This document shows positions 1-10,803 of a DNA stretch of 64,000 bases, piece after piece (the stretch's first letter is position 1; the number at the start of each line of letters is the position of its first letter). Position numbers and translations under genes: made by a program. This DNA is from Alectoria sarmentosa (lineage: Eukaryota; Ascomycota; Lecanoromycetes; Lecanorales; Parmeliaceae). The notes beneath the pieces are model-generated. The model was not told the origin of the DNA and ran no database searches. It was given only the letters and a program-made list of their open reading frames with translations. The DNA is taken from positions 167,273-231,272 of the forward strand of contig WOGZ01000024.1 in NCBI GenBank assembly GCA_009733775.1, read 5' to 3'.

Positions 1-1839
1 CTGGGTGGAGTAGAAATTGGGAGATTTGTAGAGAGAGGAGAGGTGGAGAAACCGGCCGTGGGGGGTTGGGTTTAGGGTATGCAGGAATAGGAGTTGGGGG
101 GGGGGATCTTTGGGTCAAAGAGAGAACATCATTTGAAACCAGTCTAGCTAGATCTCTGCGCTTAAAAATTGAAGACGATGAGGTGTTCGCGAGTGCAGGA
201 TCCGCGATACTAGAGAAGGTTTGGAGTGAATGCCATAGGGGAATCCCTTTGTCGTTGTTTGTGAATACTGTAGTAGGCCTTGGTGAAATGAAGGTAAATG
301 CGCTTGTTACGGGTTTCACATATCGATTCCTAAGTGATTATACGATAATAGATAAGATCCTTCACTTCCATTCCATTCCATTCCATTCCATCATCGCGCT
401 ATTCCTATTCGTATTTCCCTGAAACTACTCACTTCAGCAAGAGCCATCAGACCAACTTACACAAAGTCTAAGAAACAGAGACGGTTGTTATACGCACGAC
501 CGACTGCAGAGAGAATGCTTGGATTCCCCCAAGCAAGCTCTAATAACTAAAGGTAAAGAGGGGAAGAAGGCGAGGAAGAAGGCTGCGACGAGCGCAGCTG
601 CGATTTTTTGATTTTTTTTTGATTTTTTTGAGTATTTGCGCTGGAGTCATGGGGGGGGTGTGGGATTGGTTAGGTATCGTTGTTTTCAGGGACGATATAG
701 GTGGGGAGTGTGATGTTGTTCATTGGTTCTTCTTCCACATCGAAAGCTAAGATGCTATGGGATCTGGAACGTGTGAAGGTGATCGGCTGTGGAGTATAGA
801 CCGTGTTTCTGACATGTACAGCTGGGAGGAGAATCTCTATTCTACATCGGACTGGTACGTGCCAGATCCATACACGAAGTTGCAGAGAATGATACGACGA
901 GCGTTGAGAAGCCATTTTTGCTGGCTCAAAGCCTGTGAGGTCGCTCTCAGGGGCCCGGCAGCGAGGTTCGTTCTCTTGGGCCGATGCTCTAGGTATTCGT
1001 TTCAAATAGGAGTGAAATGGACCAACTCGTGACTCGAAGTTGAGAATATTCCAGAATAGCGAAGAGTGAGTTGAGCTTCTTGGCATGCTTGGCTTCGAAC
1101 TTGACTCGATTTGGCAATGTATCAAAGAAATGCAATATATTGAGATTTTAGAAAATACTTGGCATGGGAAGGTTAGCTGAGTCATAAAAAGAATTGGATT
1201 ATTCGTAGAGAGTACATGAACGCGATGGAAAGGGAAATGTCTTCTCTTCTGCACCACCAAAAACTTGACACGATTTGCAGAGTACGACGGAGATATTTGC
1301 TTGAGACAAGATACCATTCACTGCAGATATCACAAGCAACCTTTTCTTCTTCTACACGTTCTCAGTAGCAATCAACATTCATCAACATATTTCACACGTT
1401 GAGCACCTCCGCCGTCATCTCAGAGGTTCTTTCGAGCAGTGAATTACCCGCTCACCCACGACAGTAAGCCAGTCCTAATCTATCATTCGATCAGCCTGTA
1501 TAAAAATATATGCATACATTGGAGATGTTTTGGCTCGAGGATACTAAACTCTGTTAGCCACCTCAGCCATCGCTAGACTCCCTCGACGACGCTTTTCGAT
1601 CCAAAGTCTTTAAGACCATCACAGTTTCTGAGTACGCTGGACATCATCAACCGGATCCTCACCACGGGAAGTTGATTCCATACTTTACCGGTAAGGTATT
1701 CGGGCTTTTCAAGTAAGACTCCTCCTCCAGACATTTGCTCTCGTGATTAGAAATTCATGACCTGATCTCGTGTTCAGCAGATACTCATTCGCCTTACTCC
1801 TAGCATATTGCATCAACGGCCCTGCCTAGTCTTATAGAT
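1..1839. other. Intergenic region upstream of the F-box-like gene
   Basis: No convincing gene is seen here. There is a G-rich patch near 58-112 and a short (CCATT)n microsatellite at about 366-391. Frames of 118, 91 and 215 codons exist (for example 670-1317 on the minus strand) but carry no recognisable domain, start context or splice partners. The last few hundred bases before 1840 probably form the 5' leader of the next gene. Confidence 0.6.
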
Positions 1840-3153
1840 ATGGAGTCCTCCACGGAGATCCCAGCGACGGAGACCCCCAAGGGTATACCAGACGAAATTT
1901 TTCAGGCGGTACTTGAAGCCTGCCAGCACGACTCCGACGGAGAGAATCCATTTGAGCCCCAGCCGAAACGGTTCATGCAGACCGAACACCAAAAGGGACA
2001 GCAGGAACGAGATCTTGAAATCAGGCAGATGGCTTGGACAATTAGGAAAATGAGGCGGAACCACAAGGCAAACCTCCAGCGATTGAAGACGAAACAGCGG
2101 TCCCCTTCCTCTTTTGAAAAGCTGCCTTCCGATTTGGTCTTGAAGTTGATGCAACACACCCGCCTGGAAAACATTTTCGACCTAGTCAATAGTAGCGCAA
2201 TCAACCAAAGCATCTTCAAAGCGAATCAAAAAGCGATCCTCCGCGGTATGGAGATCGAGCAATTTCCGGAATGGAGGTGGCTCTTTGGAGACAGTCAACA
2301 CAGGAATTTGGCACAATCACAACATTTGAAAGATGCCATCCTCTCAGAGAACTTTTCTCCCACTCCCGGAGCGAATGGCTGGGCGTACGACGAGCAGCTT
2401 GTCGGAATTCTGCGAATGATCGACAACAACGAGTTCACCGGCGTGCGGAATCTCATGTTCCTCCAGGACATGCAAGATCGTGTGGATGTGGACGTCCAAG
2501 CAATCGAGTCATACACAAGGAAGAAGATAACTAGACGGGCTGCGATGTGCCTGAGGAGTCTCAGTTTCCAACGACCGGACATTGTGAACGAGGATAACTG
2601 GACTGAGTATAGTCAATTAGTCAATGCGCTTGAAGTGCCATGGGAGGCACGGTCCCATTTGGTCAAAGAACAGCCAACCAGCATACAAGCAGAGATTCGA
2701 TCGATCCTCGGTGTTGTGGTTGAGAAACTTTACAAGGAATTTAAGGAAGTGGTGAAACCATGGTTCTGCCAGCGTTACAGAAGTCCCGGCACGCACCGAA
2801 AGCCCCAAGAAATGAAGAAATGGATGTCGAAGCTTGTGACAGGACTCATGCTCAAGGCGGTGATCCCGCAATGGCACGCAAAGACTATGCATTCGTCGCC
2901 TCCTTCTTACTTGGCCTGGCAGTTTTCCTATTTCTACCTGGCCGAGGATGTAAGAGATTTATTGGACCAGCAAGGCGAAGGAAACGTAGATGTGCTTCAG
3001 GAGGTTAAAGATGGTGTGAAATTTGGGGAGAGCATCGGAATGAACCTCGAAGTGTTTTTAGATAAGACTTCGGCTGGAGACTATCTTGACCTTTTCGGTT
3101 TGGGTAGCGACGAAGGACTTTTAAGTGCCGGAGATTGGGATCGAGGGAGCTGA
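1840..3153 (+). CDS. Hypothetical protein with F-box-like segment
   Basis: A single uninterrupted 437-residue reading frame begins with an ATG at 1840. Residues about 91-128 (SFEKLPSDLVLKLMQ and following) resemble the start of an F-box: a proline after Leu, a hydrophobic helix, then a second helix ending near SIFKAN. In that family the F-box binds Skp1 in SCF ubiquitin ligases and the C-terminal part selects substrates. The remaining 300 residues are mostly helical-looking, with no repeats, signal peptide or membrane segment, and I do not recognise them. The basic, charged stretch at residues 55-85 could be a nuclear signal or a short coiled coil. Fungal genomes hold many lineage-specific F-box-like orphans, so SCF function is inference. 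The gene itself is well supported by length and codon regularity. Confidence 0.75.
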   Translation: MESSTEIPATETPKGIPDEIFQAVLEACQHDSDGENPFEPQPKRFMQTEHQKGQQERDLEIRQMAWTIRKMRRNHKANLQRLKTKQRSPSSFEKLPSDLVLKLMQHTRLENIFDLVNSSAINQSIFKANQKAILRGMEIEQFPEWRWLFGDSQHRNLAQSQHLKDAILSENFSPTPGANGWAYDEQLVGILRMIDNNEFTGVRNLMFLQDMQDRVDVDVQAIESYTRKKITRRAAMCLRSLSFQRPDIVNEDNWTEYSQLVNALEVPWEARSHLVKEQPTSIQAEIRSILGVVVEKLYKEFKEVVKPWFCQRYRSPGTHRKPQEMKKWMSKLVTGLMLKAVIPQWHAKTMHSSPPSYLAWQFSYFYLAEDVRDLLDQQGEGNVDVLQEVKDGVKFGESIGMNLEVFLDKTSAGDYLDLFGLGSDEGLLSAGDWDRGS

Positions 3154-4003
3154 TGCAGACAAGTAGCGTACTTGGATAGCTTCCTTTAACCAACTCGATC
3201 GTTTACTTTGAATTTGCACAAATATGGGCTTCGATGTGAGTAGGCTCATCTCCTTGAGCAAGCAAGTGGCTGGCTCCGAACGTTGAGTGCATTAGTGAAT
3301 GAGCGTGGACATCATCATAAGCTTCTTCTTTCGAGGGGCTGGAACTGAGAAACGAGAAGAGAAGGCAGCTAGAGAGGAGCTGAATGAATGCAAAGTTGGA
3401 AATGAGAAAAGGAGGAGGAAGGTTGGTTTAGAAAGGAGAGCAGGAAACAGACTCTCCGGAGTGATCGAGATTCGGGATGCGGCTGTAAGTGACTAGGAGT
3501 ACCACGCCTCGTTGGGCTGAAGACCAAGAGGATCGGACCCCTCAGCCTTGGCCCTTGAGGACTCAGACCCCTACTCAGCCCCGCCATTGGTCCCCCTCAA
3601 ACCCCCACTACCCACTGAATACTCCTACTCAATTTCCATACGCTTTCAAACCGAATTGCTCTGTCAGAGTTACCAGCGCACCGCTTATCCACTGCTTATC
3701 CACTGCTCCTAATTTCCTAACTTCCTATTTTCCTGACCCTTTGGTCTCAGCTGATCGCTTGTGAATGATAAGTAACAAATGATTTATCCGGCCCTGTCCA
3801 TGGCATCTTCTGTCCTGGCCTACTCACACTGAAACTCCCTTTCCCACCTTCGCACCAGCCGGACGCATAACACACAACTAGCCTTGCCTATCTGGAGCAT
3901 TTGCAAATCTTCCATCTCCAACCGCACCCTAGCATCTAAGCGCACTGTCTTTCTCATCCTTTGCATTCTTCGGGACCTATCTAACCTGGCAAACGGGGCC
4001 AAA
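3154..4003. other. Intergenic region upstream of the MAP kinase
   Basis: About 850 bases without a gene. The stretch from 3500 to 3960 is rich in C and T on the plus strand, with runs such as CCCCTACTCAGCCCCGCC. This is typical of fungal promoters and 5' leaders. No conserved operator or RNA is recognised. Confidence 0.5.
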
Positions 4004-5526
4004 ATGACTGACCTTCAAGGCCGCAAAGTCTTCAAAGTCTTCAACCAAGACTTTATTGTCGACGAGCGTTATAACGTAACAAAGGAGCTGGGCCAAGGAG
4101 CTTATGGCATAGTATGGTGCGTCACCCGGCCCGCTGGTCAATAGATTTCTGTGATTCAAGGATGCTGGATGATAGCCTGAACCAGTCTCCTTGGAATTTT
4201 CCAGTCGACCAACTAACCCTTAGCTCACAGCGCGGCCACGAACAACCATACTGGCGAAGGCGTCGCAATCAAGAAGGTGACCAATGTTTTCAGCAAGAAG
4301 ATCCTCGCAAAGCGGGCTTTGCGTGAGATCAAGCTTCTACAGCACTTCCGAGGTCACCGCAATGTAAGAGTGTTGGCGAAAGATCCGACTGCCTGGCGAG
4401 AATACTAACGAATCTGTCAAGATAACATGCCTCTACGACATGGACATCCCTCGGCCGGACAACTTTAACGAGACTTATCTCTATGAAGGCATGTGAACAA
4501 GTTGGGCCCGTAGCGAGCTTCCTACTGACTCTACCTAGAACTTATGGAATGCGATCTGGCAGCAATCATAAGATCTGGCCAGCCTCTGACCGATGCCCAT
4601 TTCCAGTCTTTTATCTATCAAATTCTATGCGGCTTGAAATACATTCACTCCGCAAACGTCCTCCATCGAGATCTAAAGCCTGGCAACTTATTGGTCAACG
4701 CAGACTGTGAGCTGAAGATCTGTGACTTTGGTCTCGCTCGAGGGTTTTCCATGGATCCAGAAGAGAATGCAGGCTACATGACCGAATATGTTGCCACAAG
4801 ATGGTACAGAGCACCGGAAATCATGTTGAGCTTCCAAAGTTATACTAAAGCAAGTATGTCCCTCTCATTCCTCTGCACCTGTAGCCGATCCAGCTAAACA
4901 GCATAGTTGACGTATGGTCTATTGGGTGTATTCTCGCTGAGTTACTTGGCGGCCGACCTTTCTTTAAAGGGAGAGATTACGTTGATCAGCTGAACCAAAT
5001 TCTCCACTATCTCGGAACTCCTAACGAGGAAACGTTGTCACGGATTGGATCGCCTCGGGCACAAGAGTATGTCCGCAATCTACCTTACATGCCCAAAGTA
5101 CCCTTCCTGCGGCTCTTCTCCAACGCCAACCCCGATGCTTTGGACCTATTGGATAAGATGCTGGCTTTCGATCCATCCGCCCGAATCTCGGTCGAGGAAG
5201 CGCTTGAACACCGCTACTTGCATATCTGGCACGATGCCTCGGATGAGCCCTCCTGCGCAACGACATTCGACTTCCACTTCGAGGTCGTCGAGGATGTGCC
5301 CGAGATGCGGAAAATGATCCTTGCCGAAGTGGCTCGGTTCAGACAACAAGTGCGCGTACAGCAACCGCAGCAGCAAATGAGCGGGCAGATCAATGTGCCT
5401 ATCCCTGAAAACGCCAATCAATGGTCTCACGAGGATCCAAGGCCTCAGGAAGCAGCGCACTCACAGCAAATGCATGGTATGGAACTTGAGCAGGAGCTAC
5501 AAGGAGGACTGGATGCGATGCATTAG
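4004..5526 (+). CDS. SLT2: Cell wall integrity MAP kinase (Slt2/MpkA family)
   Basis: Exons 4004-4116, 4231-4363, 4422-4488, 4539-4853 and 4907-5526 give a 415-residue protein, the usual length for this family. It is the terminal serine/threonine kinase of the protein kinase C cell-wall-integrity cascade, acting in cytoplasm and nucleus. Visible features are the glycine loop GQGAYG, the VAIKK lysine, the HRDLKPGN catalytic loop, DFGLA, and the activation-loop TEY motif at about residues 186-188, where the upstream MAPKK would phosphorylate Thr and Tyr. The C-terminal tail is glutamine-rich. The start at 4004 (MTDLQGRKVFKVFNQDF) matches the conserved N-terminus; an in-frame ATG further upstream would add an unsupported extension. 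Intron 3 (4489-4538) has a GC donor (GCATGT) rather than GT. No frameshift or missing catalytic residue is seen. Confidence 0.97.
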
Positions 5527-6257
5527 CTCTCGGCTTGTAATTTTGATTATGCGTTGGATAGGGTTCCATTCTCTTCGCAATGTGGCATCTAGGCGGCGCC
5601 CAGTATCCAGCAAAGGCGAGATCCCACCGATATTTCTCCGTCGTTCCCCAAAAGACTCAACATTTGGGGCACATGGTCCATCAATGGCCTTCTGTTCAGA
5701 TGAATTTGGATATGTGGGCCGGTAGTCTGTGGGGTGCCTTGTTACTAATTGTGACATGAATGCAGCTGACCATGATCTTGCTGTACGTATCCCCAGAGCT
5801 GCGAAGTACCTTAGATAGCAAGTCTTCGAATCTTCTCCTCAAAATCCTTGTAGGCTGGGAGCCTGGATTTGCCTGGGCTTGGCTTTCCACGCTAGCGTAT
5901 CAAAGTCTTGGCAGTTAAATTACCCCTCCACGATGGGAAGAGGTGACCTATCAATCACCTTGCTGCCTCATCACCCTTCGACACCTTGTTGCTTCCTTTC
6001 CCCTCCCACCCTTATGAGCAATACACCTTCTCCTCGATAAGACAGCGCTCCATCAAGGCGGACATAGACTCCGTTCTACTGACTATCAAACTTGTGTGCT
6101 GAGAAGATTCGAGCAAAGCACTCGATTCGCATCATCGTCCCAGCCACTCAGTGTTAACCGTGCTCCACCGACTCCTCGCAATCTGACCTCGCAAAATCTC
6201 GACGAGCTGCAAAGACATTTGCTGTTTGACATCTCTGGCTCGCAGCATTCTACAGAA
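5527..6257. other. Intergenic region between MAP kinase and FHA gene
   Basis: About 730 bases without a supported gene. It holds the 3' end of the kinase transcript and a pyrimidine-rich stretch (5940-6010) likely to be the promoter or leader of the FHA gene. Nothing else is recognised. Confidence 0.5.
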
Positions 6258-9040
6258 ATGGCCGAGGGTAAGTAGCTCCTTCATATTCTCCCGACCGCTG
6301 CCATGAGCCTCGCGGATAGGAGAGGATGGTGATTTTTTCCCATTCATCCCAAGACACAGTATTCGCAAGGCGACATCGTTCTTGTAGTTTGTGCTGACAC
6401 TATGCTGCACAGTCAAAATCACTTTGATACCGCTCGGACAAGACGAGAAGCAAAACCACCGCATTATTGCAATTACCTCGGACAATCTATCTGTCAGCGT
6501 TGGCCGAGCTTCGAAGAACCCCAACAAAGGCCTCCTTGCTGCTCCAGATAATGCATGGTTCGACTATCCGATCCTGTCGAGGACTCACGCAAAGTTTACA
6601 GCTTCTCCTAACCAGCAGGTGAGTTGACAGCCTCGGCTGCAATGGCGATGAAATGCTAAGATCACAATGTAGGAGATCTACTTACAAGACTGCGGATCAA
6701 CCCATGGCACCTACATAGACAAGCAGAGGTTGGAGGCTGGGGTGGAATTTCCGGTGGCAGACGGAGAGGTCATCACATTCGGCCAGAGAGTTACAAGCGG
6801 AGCAGGTATGTCCTGTCCTCTTCCAGCAATCGCTTCCATCATATCATTCGACTTATTCATCATTTACAGTCACCTACCCAGCCAAAGATTTTCGTGTTCA
6901 TTCAAAGTGGGAATCTCGCAGGTTGGTCCTGCATTTAGGTTTAGCAATCATGTGGCTGACATGTTGTAGTGATAGGCACGATAGCTTTTCCACGACCATC
7001 ACGAGGACCCAGCGACTAGTCAATACGGCGGCCATCAGCCGACCCGCCTTCACCAATGACTTCGATGACTCCTCTGAACCATCTCGAGAGGGCTCCGTCC
7101 AGATCGTCGAATCCCACCGTCATACTTTCTCCGTTCCGTCTTCGGATGATGAGGCAGATACAGAGGACGAGGAAGAAGACGTCCAAATCGCGTCGTCCGT
7201 CCAGGGTGAAGAAGAAGAGGTTTCTGCAGCCACCACACCCGATCGTCAAGCTGCTGGAAAAGCATATGACGATACTGAAGGCGAAGGCTCCAAAACTAAG
7301 ACAGTACCTAGCGAGACACGTGGTCTCAATCTGAAAGGTCCCAGATTGCAAGACCTTTTGACCAAGAGTACGAAAGATGGGACGTCTCAGGAAAACCCTA
7401 TCCACCTTGAAGGGGTGTGCACCAATATTATCGATGTGGATACGGAGAGCGAAGATGACGGCCCGGACGACTTACCATTCTACGAATCTACAAAGGCTAA
7501 TCAGCCGAATCGGTCAAGAGTCTGGGATGAGCCGCCAGTTGCTCGTCAACCGTGTACCGTGACAATGCCAACAATGACGACTGTGGCTGAGAAGCAGAGC
7601 GACCGGGATTCAGAGATTCAGAGACGCCGCATCGTTCCTGAAACACAGGCCAACATGGCTAACGGGAATGATGCAAGACGGTACGAACCAAAGAACGTTG
7701 TTGCTGAATCGACTGCCGGAGCTACCGAATGCTTCGACAGCGAGGATGATGACGGATTTGATTATGACCACGAGTTCTTGGCCGACGAAGACTTGGACCC
7801 GTTCTCTGAGCCCACGGTCTTCAATAATGGAAAATTTAAAACCACAAAGCCCAAGGTCATTGTCCAAGCCGGTAGTGATATTCAACCTTACAGAACGCTA
7901 ACGCCTCCCCTCGATGAAATTCGCCCTGTTCGTATTGGTCATCTCAGCGTGAGTGATGCCATCGACGTAAGCCAGCCTGCCGAGCCGTCTTCGGCGTGGG
8001 CTCAGCGGGCACCCAGCCCATCAGATGCGGCACTAGCTAGAAAGGCGAGCGACCCGAAAACGAGTCTAAGTCGAGACATCTTCGACAATTTTCCTGTGCC
8101 TCAGTGGCCTGCAGCCCCCAAGACCACTTATTCTCATTCCACGGAACATGCCGTTGACAATGCAGCCTCTTGCGAAGAACCTGTTGGAGCTTTCCCTTGG
8201 CCAGAGCTTCAGAGCCCAGAACCTCGCTCATACGACCAGGGACCGTTCAGCTGTCAGTCAAAGGTCGGAGTACCGGCATCTCACTCGCCAAAGCCAGACA
8301 AAGTGAAGAATCAATCCAAGAAGGCGACCGTGACTTGGGCTGAGCCCCATGAAGAGAAGGACAACAAGATCATGAATTCCGATCGTTTTGCCCAGATTGG
8401 AAAACAAACATCCAAGATTACGATTCCAAGTCTTGTCGAGAATTACCTCGCTGAGAATCCTAAGTCTTTCAAGACGAGGTCCACAGCAACATATTGGAGC
8501 AACGATGTTGAAGATGCGCCCAACGCACTGCAAACGAGTTCGCCCAGGATACGGACCTCTGGCTATAAGCGAACTTTCGCAGACGCAAACCCTGTCATTT
8601 CATCCTCTCCTCTTGAGGAAGAAGTGTTTGGCCCAAGACCCACCTCATACGTGGACCCCACTGATGTAACGTGGGAAGCTAGTGAAGACATCAGACCACA
8701 GCGGTATCTCGGGATCGTCGATGGAGATACTCCTCTACCTGACGCTCAGCCTAGGGAAATCATGTTCCAGACTCCCATCGCCCCTATGTCTCAAGATAGT
8801 GTTGCTGAGCCTCCTTTCGGCCCAGTAACCATCACATCGACCGTTAAAGGCGAGGATATTGAAGGACCAGCTCGTAAAAAGGCCAGGACCTCATCGTCAT
8901 CATCTGGAGGAATTGGCAAGTTCGTGATGGGTGTCGGTGTCGGCTTTTTAGGTGCTGCTGCTGCCGCTGTTGCCTTCGTTGCCACCATTCCCGCTTCCGT
9001 ATACGAGGAAGCTCTTCGTGAAGTTGGTAATGCTGGCTGA
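6258..9040 (+). CDS. FHA-domain protein with C-terminal membrane anchor
   Basis: Exons 6258-6267, 6413-6618, 6673-6805, 6870-6921 and 6970-9040 give 823 residues. The N-terminal ~115 residues form a forkhead-associated (FHA) domain: SVGRAS, a long insert, ILSRTHAKF, then CGSTHGTYID and a closing strand. FHA domains bind phosphothreonine peptides. Residues ~120-770 are acidic, serine-rich and probably disordered. A basic KKAR patch at about 775 could be a nuclear signal. Residues ~784-807 (GVGVGFLGAAAAAVAFVA) form one hydrophobic helix followed by only ~16 residues, so the protein looks tail-anchored. No RING or kinase domain is present, so it is not a Dma-type ligase or Rad53-type kinase. A role as a membrane-tethered phospho-reader is inference; I do not know a named orthologue. 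Confidence 0.88.
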
Positions 9041-9578
9041 GGAAGTTTCGAATTGATATGACTTCTCTCATGAGGCTAAGCAGGGTTGCTAGGTCCTATA
9101 TCGGTGTGGATGGATGGGGCTAGGGATTCCGCTACGGTGCAGAGATCCAGAGACGGAGCTGAGTGTATTATCCTACATAGGAGATATGTTCGCTTAAGCT
9201 GGTGAAGGTGACCTCAGGATGGGGCTGGCTTAATGGATTCACATTTTTCTCTTCTCATTCACAATATCGTCATACTGGTAATCAGCGCCTTTACAATGGC
9301 TCCAGCTTAAGTAGTAGAAGGTGAAGGCACCTTACCTGAAGGTACCGTACCTTAGGTATTTGCCGAACTGAATTACCCTCAGGCTAGTACCAGTTAGGCA
9401 GTTAGCTCGCTGCAAGAGACGTCATAGTGGTGCGGAAATCAACATCATCACCACTGTAACGTATTAAAACATTACAAATCAAGAGCTCCCATTTTCCATA
9501 CCACTCTCTACATTCTTTGCACACCAATTCCTAAATTCATACATACTCACTCATAATATATATCCAAATCATCCTACC
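9041..9578. promoter_or_regulatory. Intergenic promoter region with short inverted repeats
   Basis: About 540 bases upstream of the aldo/keto reductase. At 9339-9353 there is an inverted repeat with 7-base arms (AAGGTAC and GTACCTT) around one base, followed by a related CCTTAGGTA. The region just before the ATG is A/C-rich, as in many fungal leaders. A regulatory role for the inverted repeat is only a possibility. Confidence 0.4.
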
Positions 9579-10803
9579 ATGGCTGTCGAATCTAAATATG
9601 AGCCCAAGGACATGGTATCTTACACTTGTGATCAACTCATCAAACTGCAGACCGTAAAACTGATTGAGCATACATAGGTCTTCCGCCACCTCGGGCCAAC
9701 AGGCCTAAAGGTCTCAATCCTCTCTCTTGGTATGAACAAACCAACTCCGCATCAACTCCCAAGATTCTGACAGCCTTCGCAGGTGGCTGGCTCACCTATG
9801 GTGGCACACAAAAGGGAAATATTGTCAAGGAGTGCATGCAAGCTGCCTGGGATCATGGCGTCAATACTTTCGATACCGCTGAGGTACATCCTTTTAATGT
9901 CGCCAGTGTACTCAACGAACGCAGGCTGACCCGAAAACATAGGTCTATGCCAACGGCCAATGCGAACTCGAAATGGGCACCGCACTCAAGGAGCTCGGCT
10001 GGCCGAGAGATGAATATGTTCTCATCACAAAAGTCTTCTTCGGCACCGGCCGCAAGGAACCCAATACTCGCGGCCTCTCAAAGAAACATGTTGTCGAAGG
10101 ATTGAAGAGCTCGCTTGCAAGACTGCAACAGCCATACGTTGACGTGGTCTTTGCACACAGGCCCGACTATGCTACACCGATGAAGGAGATCGTGGAGGGC
10201 TTCACACAAGCCATCAGAAACCTAAACCTGGCCTACTATTGGGGCACGAGCGAATGGTCTGCCGTGCAGATTATGGAGGCTACGCAAATTGCGGAGAAAT
10301 ACAACCTCATTGCTCCCATCGCAGAGCAGCCGCAGTATAACGCCTTCCATCGCGAGCGTTTTGAAGTCGAGTATGCGCCACTTTTTGACCAGTTCAAGTA
10401 CGGCACTACCATCTGGTCACCGCTGGCTAGTGGGCTGTTGACGGGGAAGTACAACGATGGCATCCCAGAGGGATCTCGCTTTCACAATCATAAGGACTTT
10501 TTCAGCAGTAAGGTCAAACAACTTGAATCCCCTGAGGGCAAAGCGGAAATTGAGAAGGTCAGAAAATTGACCAAAGTCGCTGAAAAACTCGGAGGCTCTG
10601 CATCTCAGCTTGCACTCGCTTGGGCGGCGAAGAACGAGAACGTCAGCACTGTCATCTTGGGCGCTACGAAGCCTGAGCAGATTGTGGATAATTGCAAGGC
10701 GGTGAGTGTCTTGGCGAAGCTGACGCCAGAATATATGGAGGAGATTGAAGGGATCTTGGCGAATAAGCCATCAGGTCCGAGCAAATTCGGACGTGAGAGG
10801 TAG
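9579..10803 (+). CDS. Aldo/keto reductase, Kv-channel beta-subunit-like
   Basis: Exons 9579-9614, 9678-9729, 9783-9883 and 9943-10803 give 349 residues, normal for the beta-subunit branch of the aldo/keto reductase superfamily. The fold is a TIM barrel using NADPH to reduce carbonyls. The catalytic tetrad can be placed: Asp60 (FDTAE), Tyr65 (VYANG), Lys93 (LITKV) and His135 (VFAHRPD). The nucleotide-binding segments WSPLASGLLTGKY and VILGATKPEQ are intact. Fungal members lack the channel partner of the animal proteins and are thought to be soluble cytosolic reductases; the substrate here is unknown. A first exon of 12 residues is unusual but needed for a start codon and keeps frame. The gene stands alone on the plus strand. 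Confidence 0.93.

Noticed and set aside
60..115. TTTAGGG within a G-rich run, possible telomere-like sequence
   Set aside because: Only one TTAGGG unit is present, with no tandem array.
670..1317. Minus-strand 215-codon frame
   Set aside because: No domain, odd composition and no splice partners; only its last ~40 residues look protein-like.
3884..4003. Upstream in-frame ATG extending the MAP kinase
   Set aside because: The extension lacks family similarity; the ATG at 4004 gives the conserved N-terminus.
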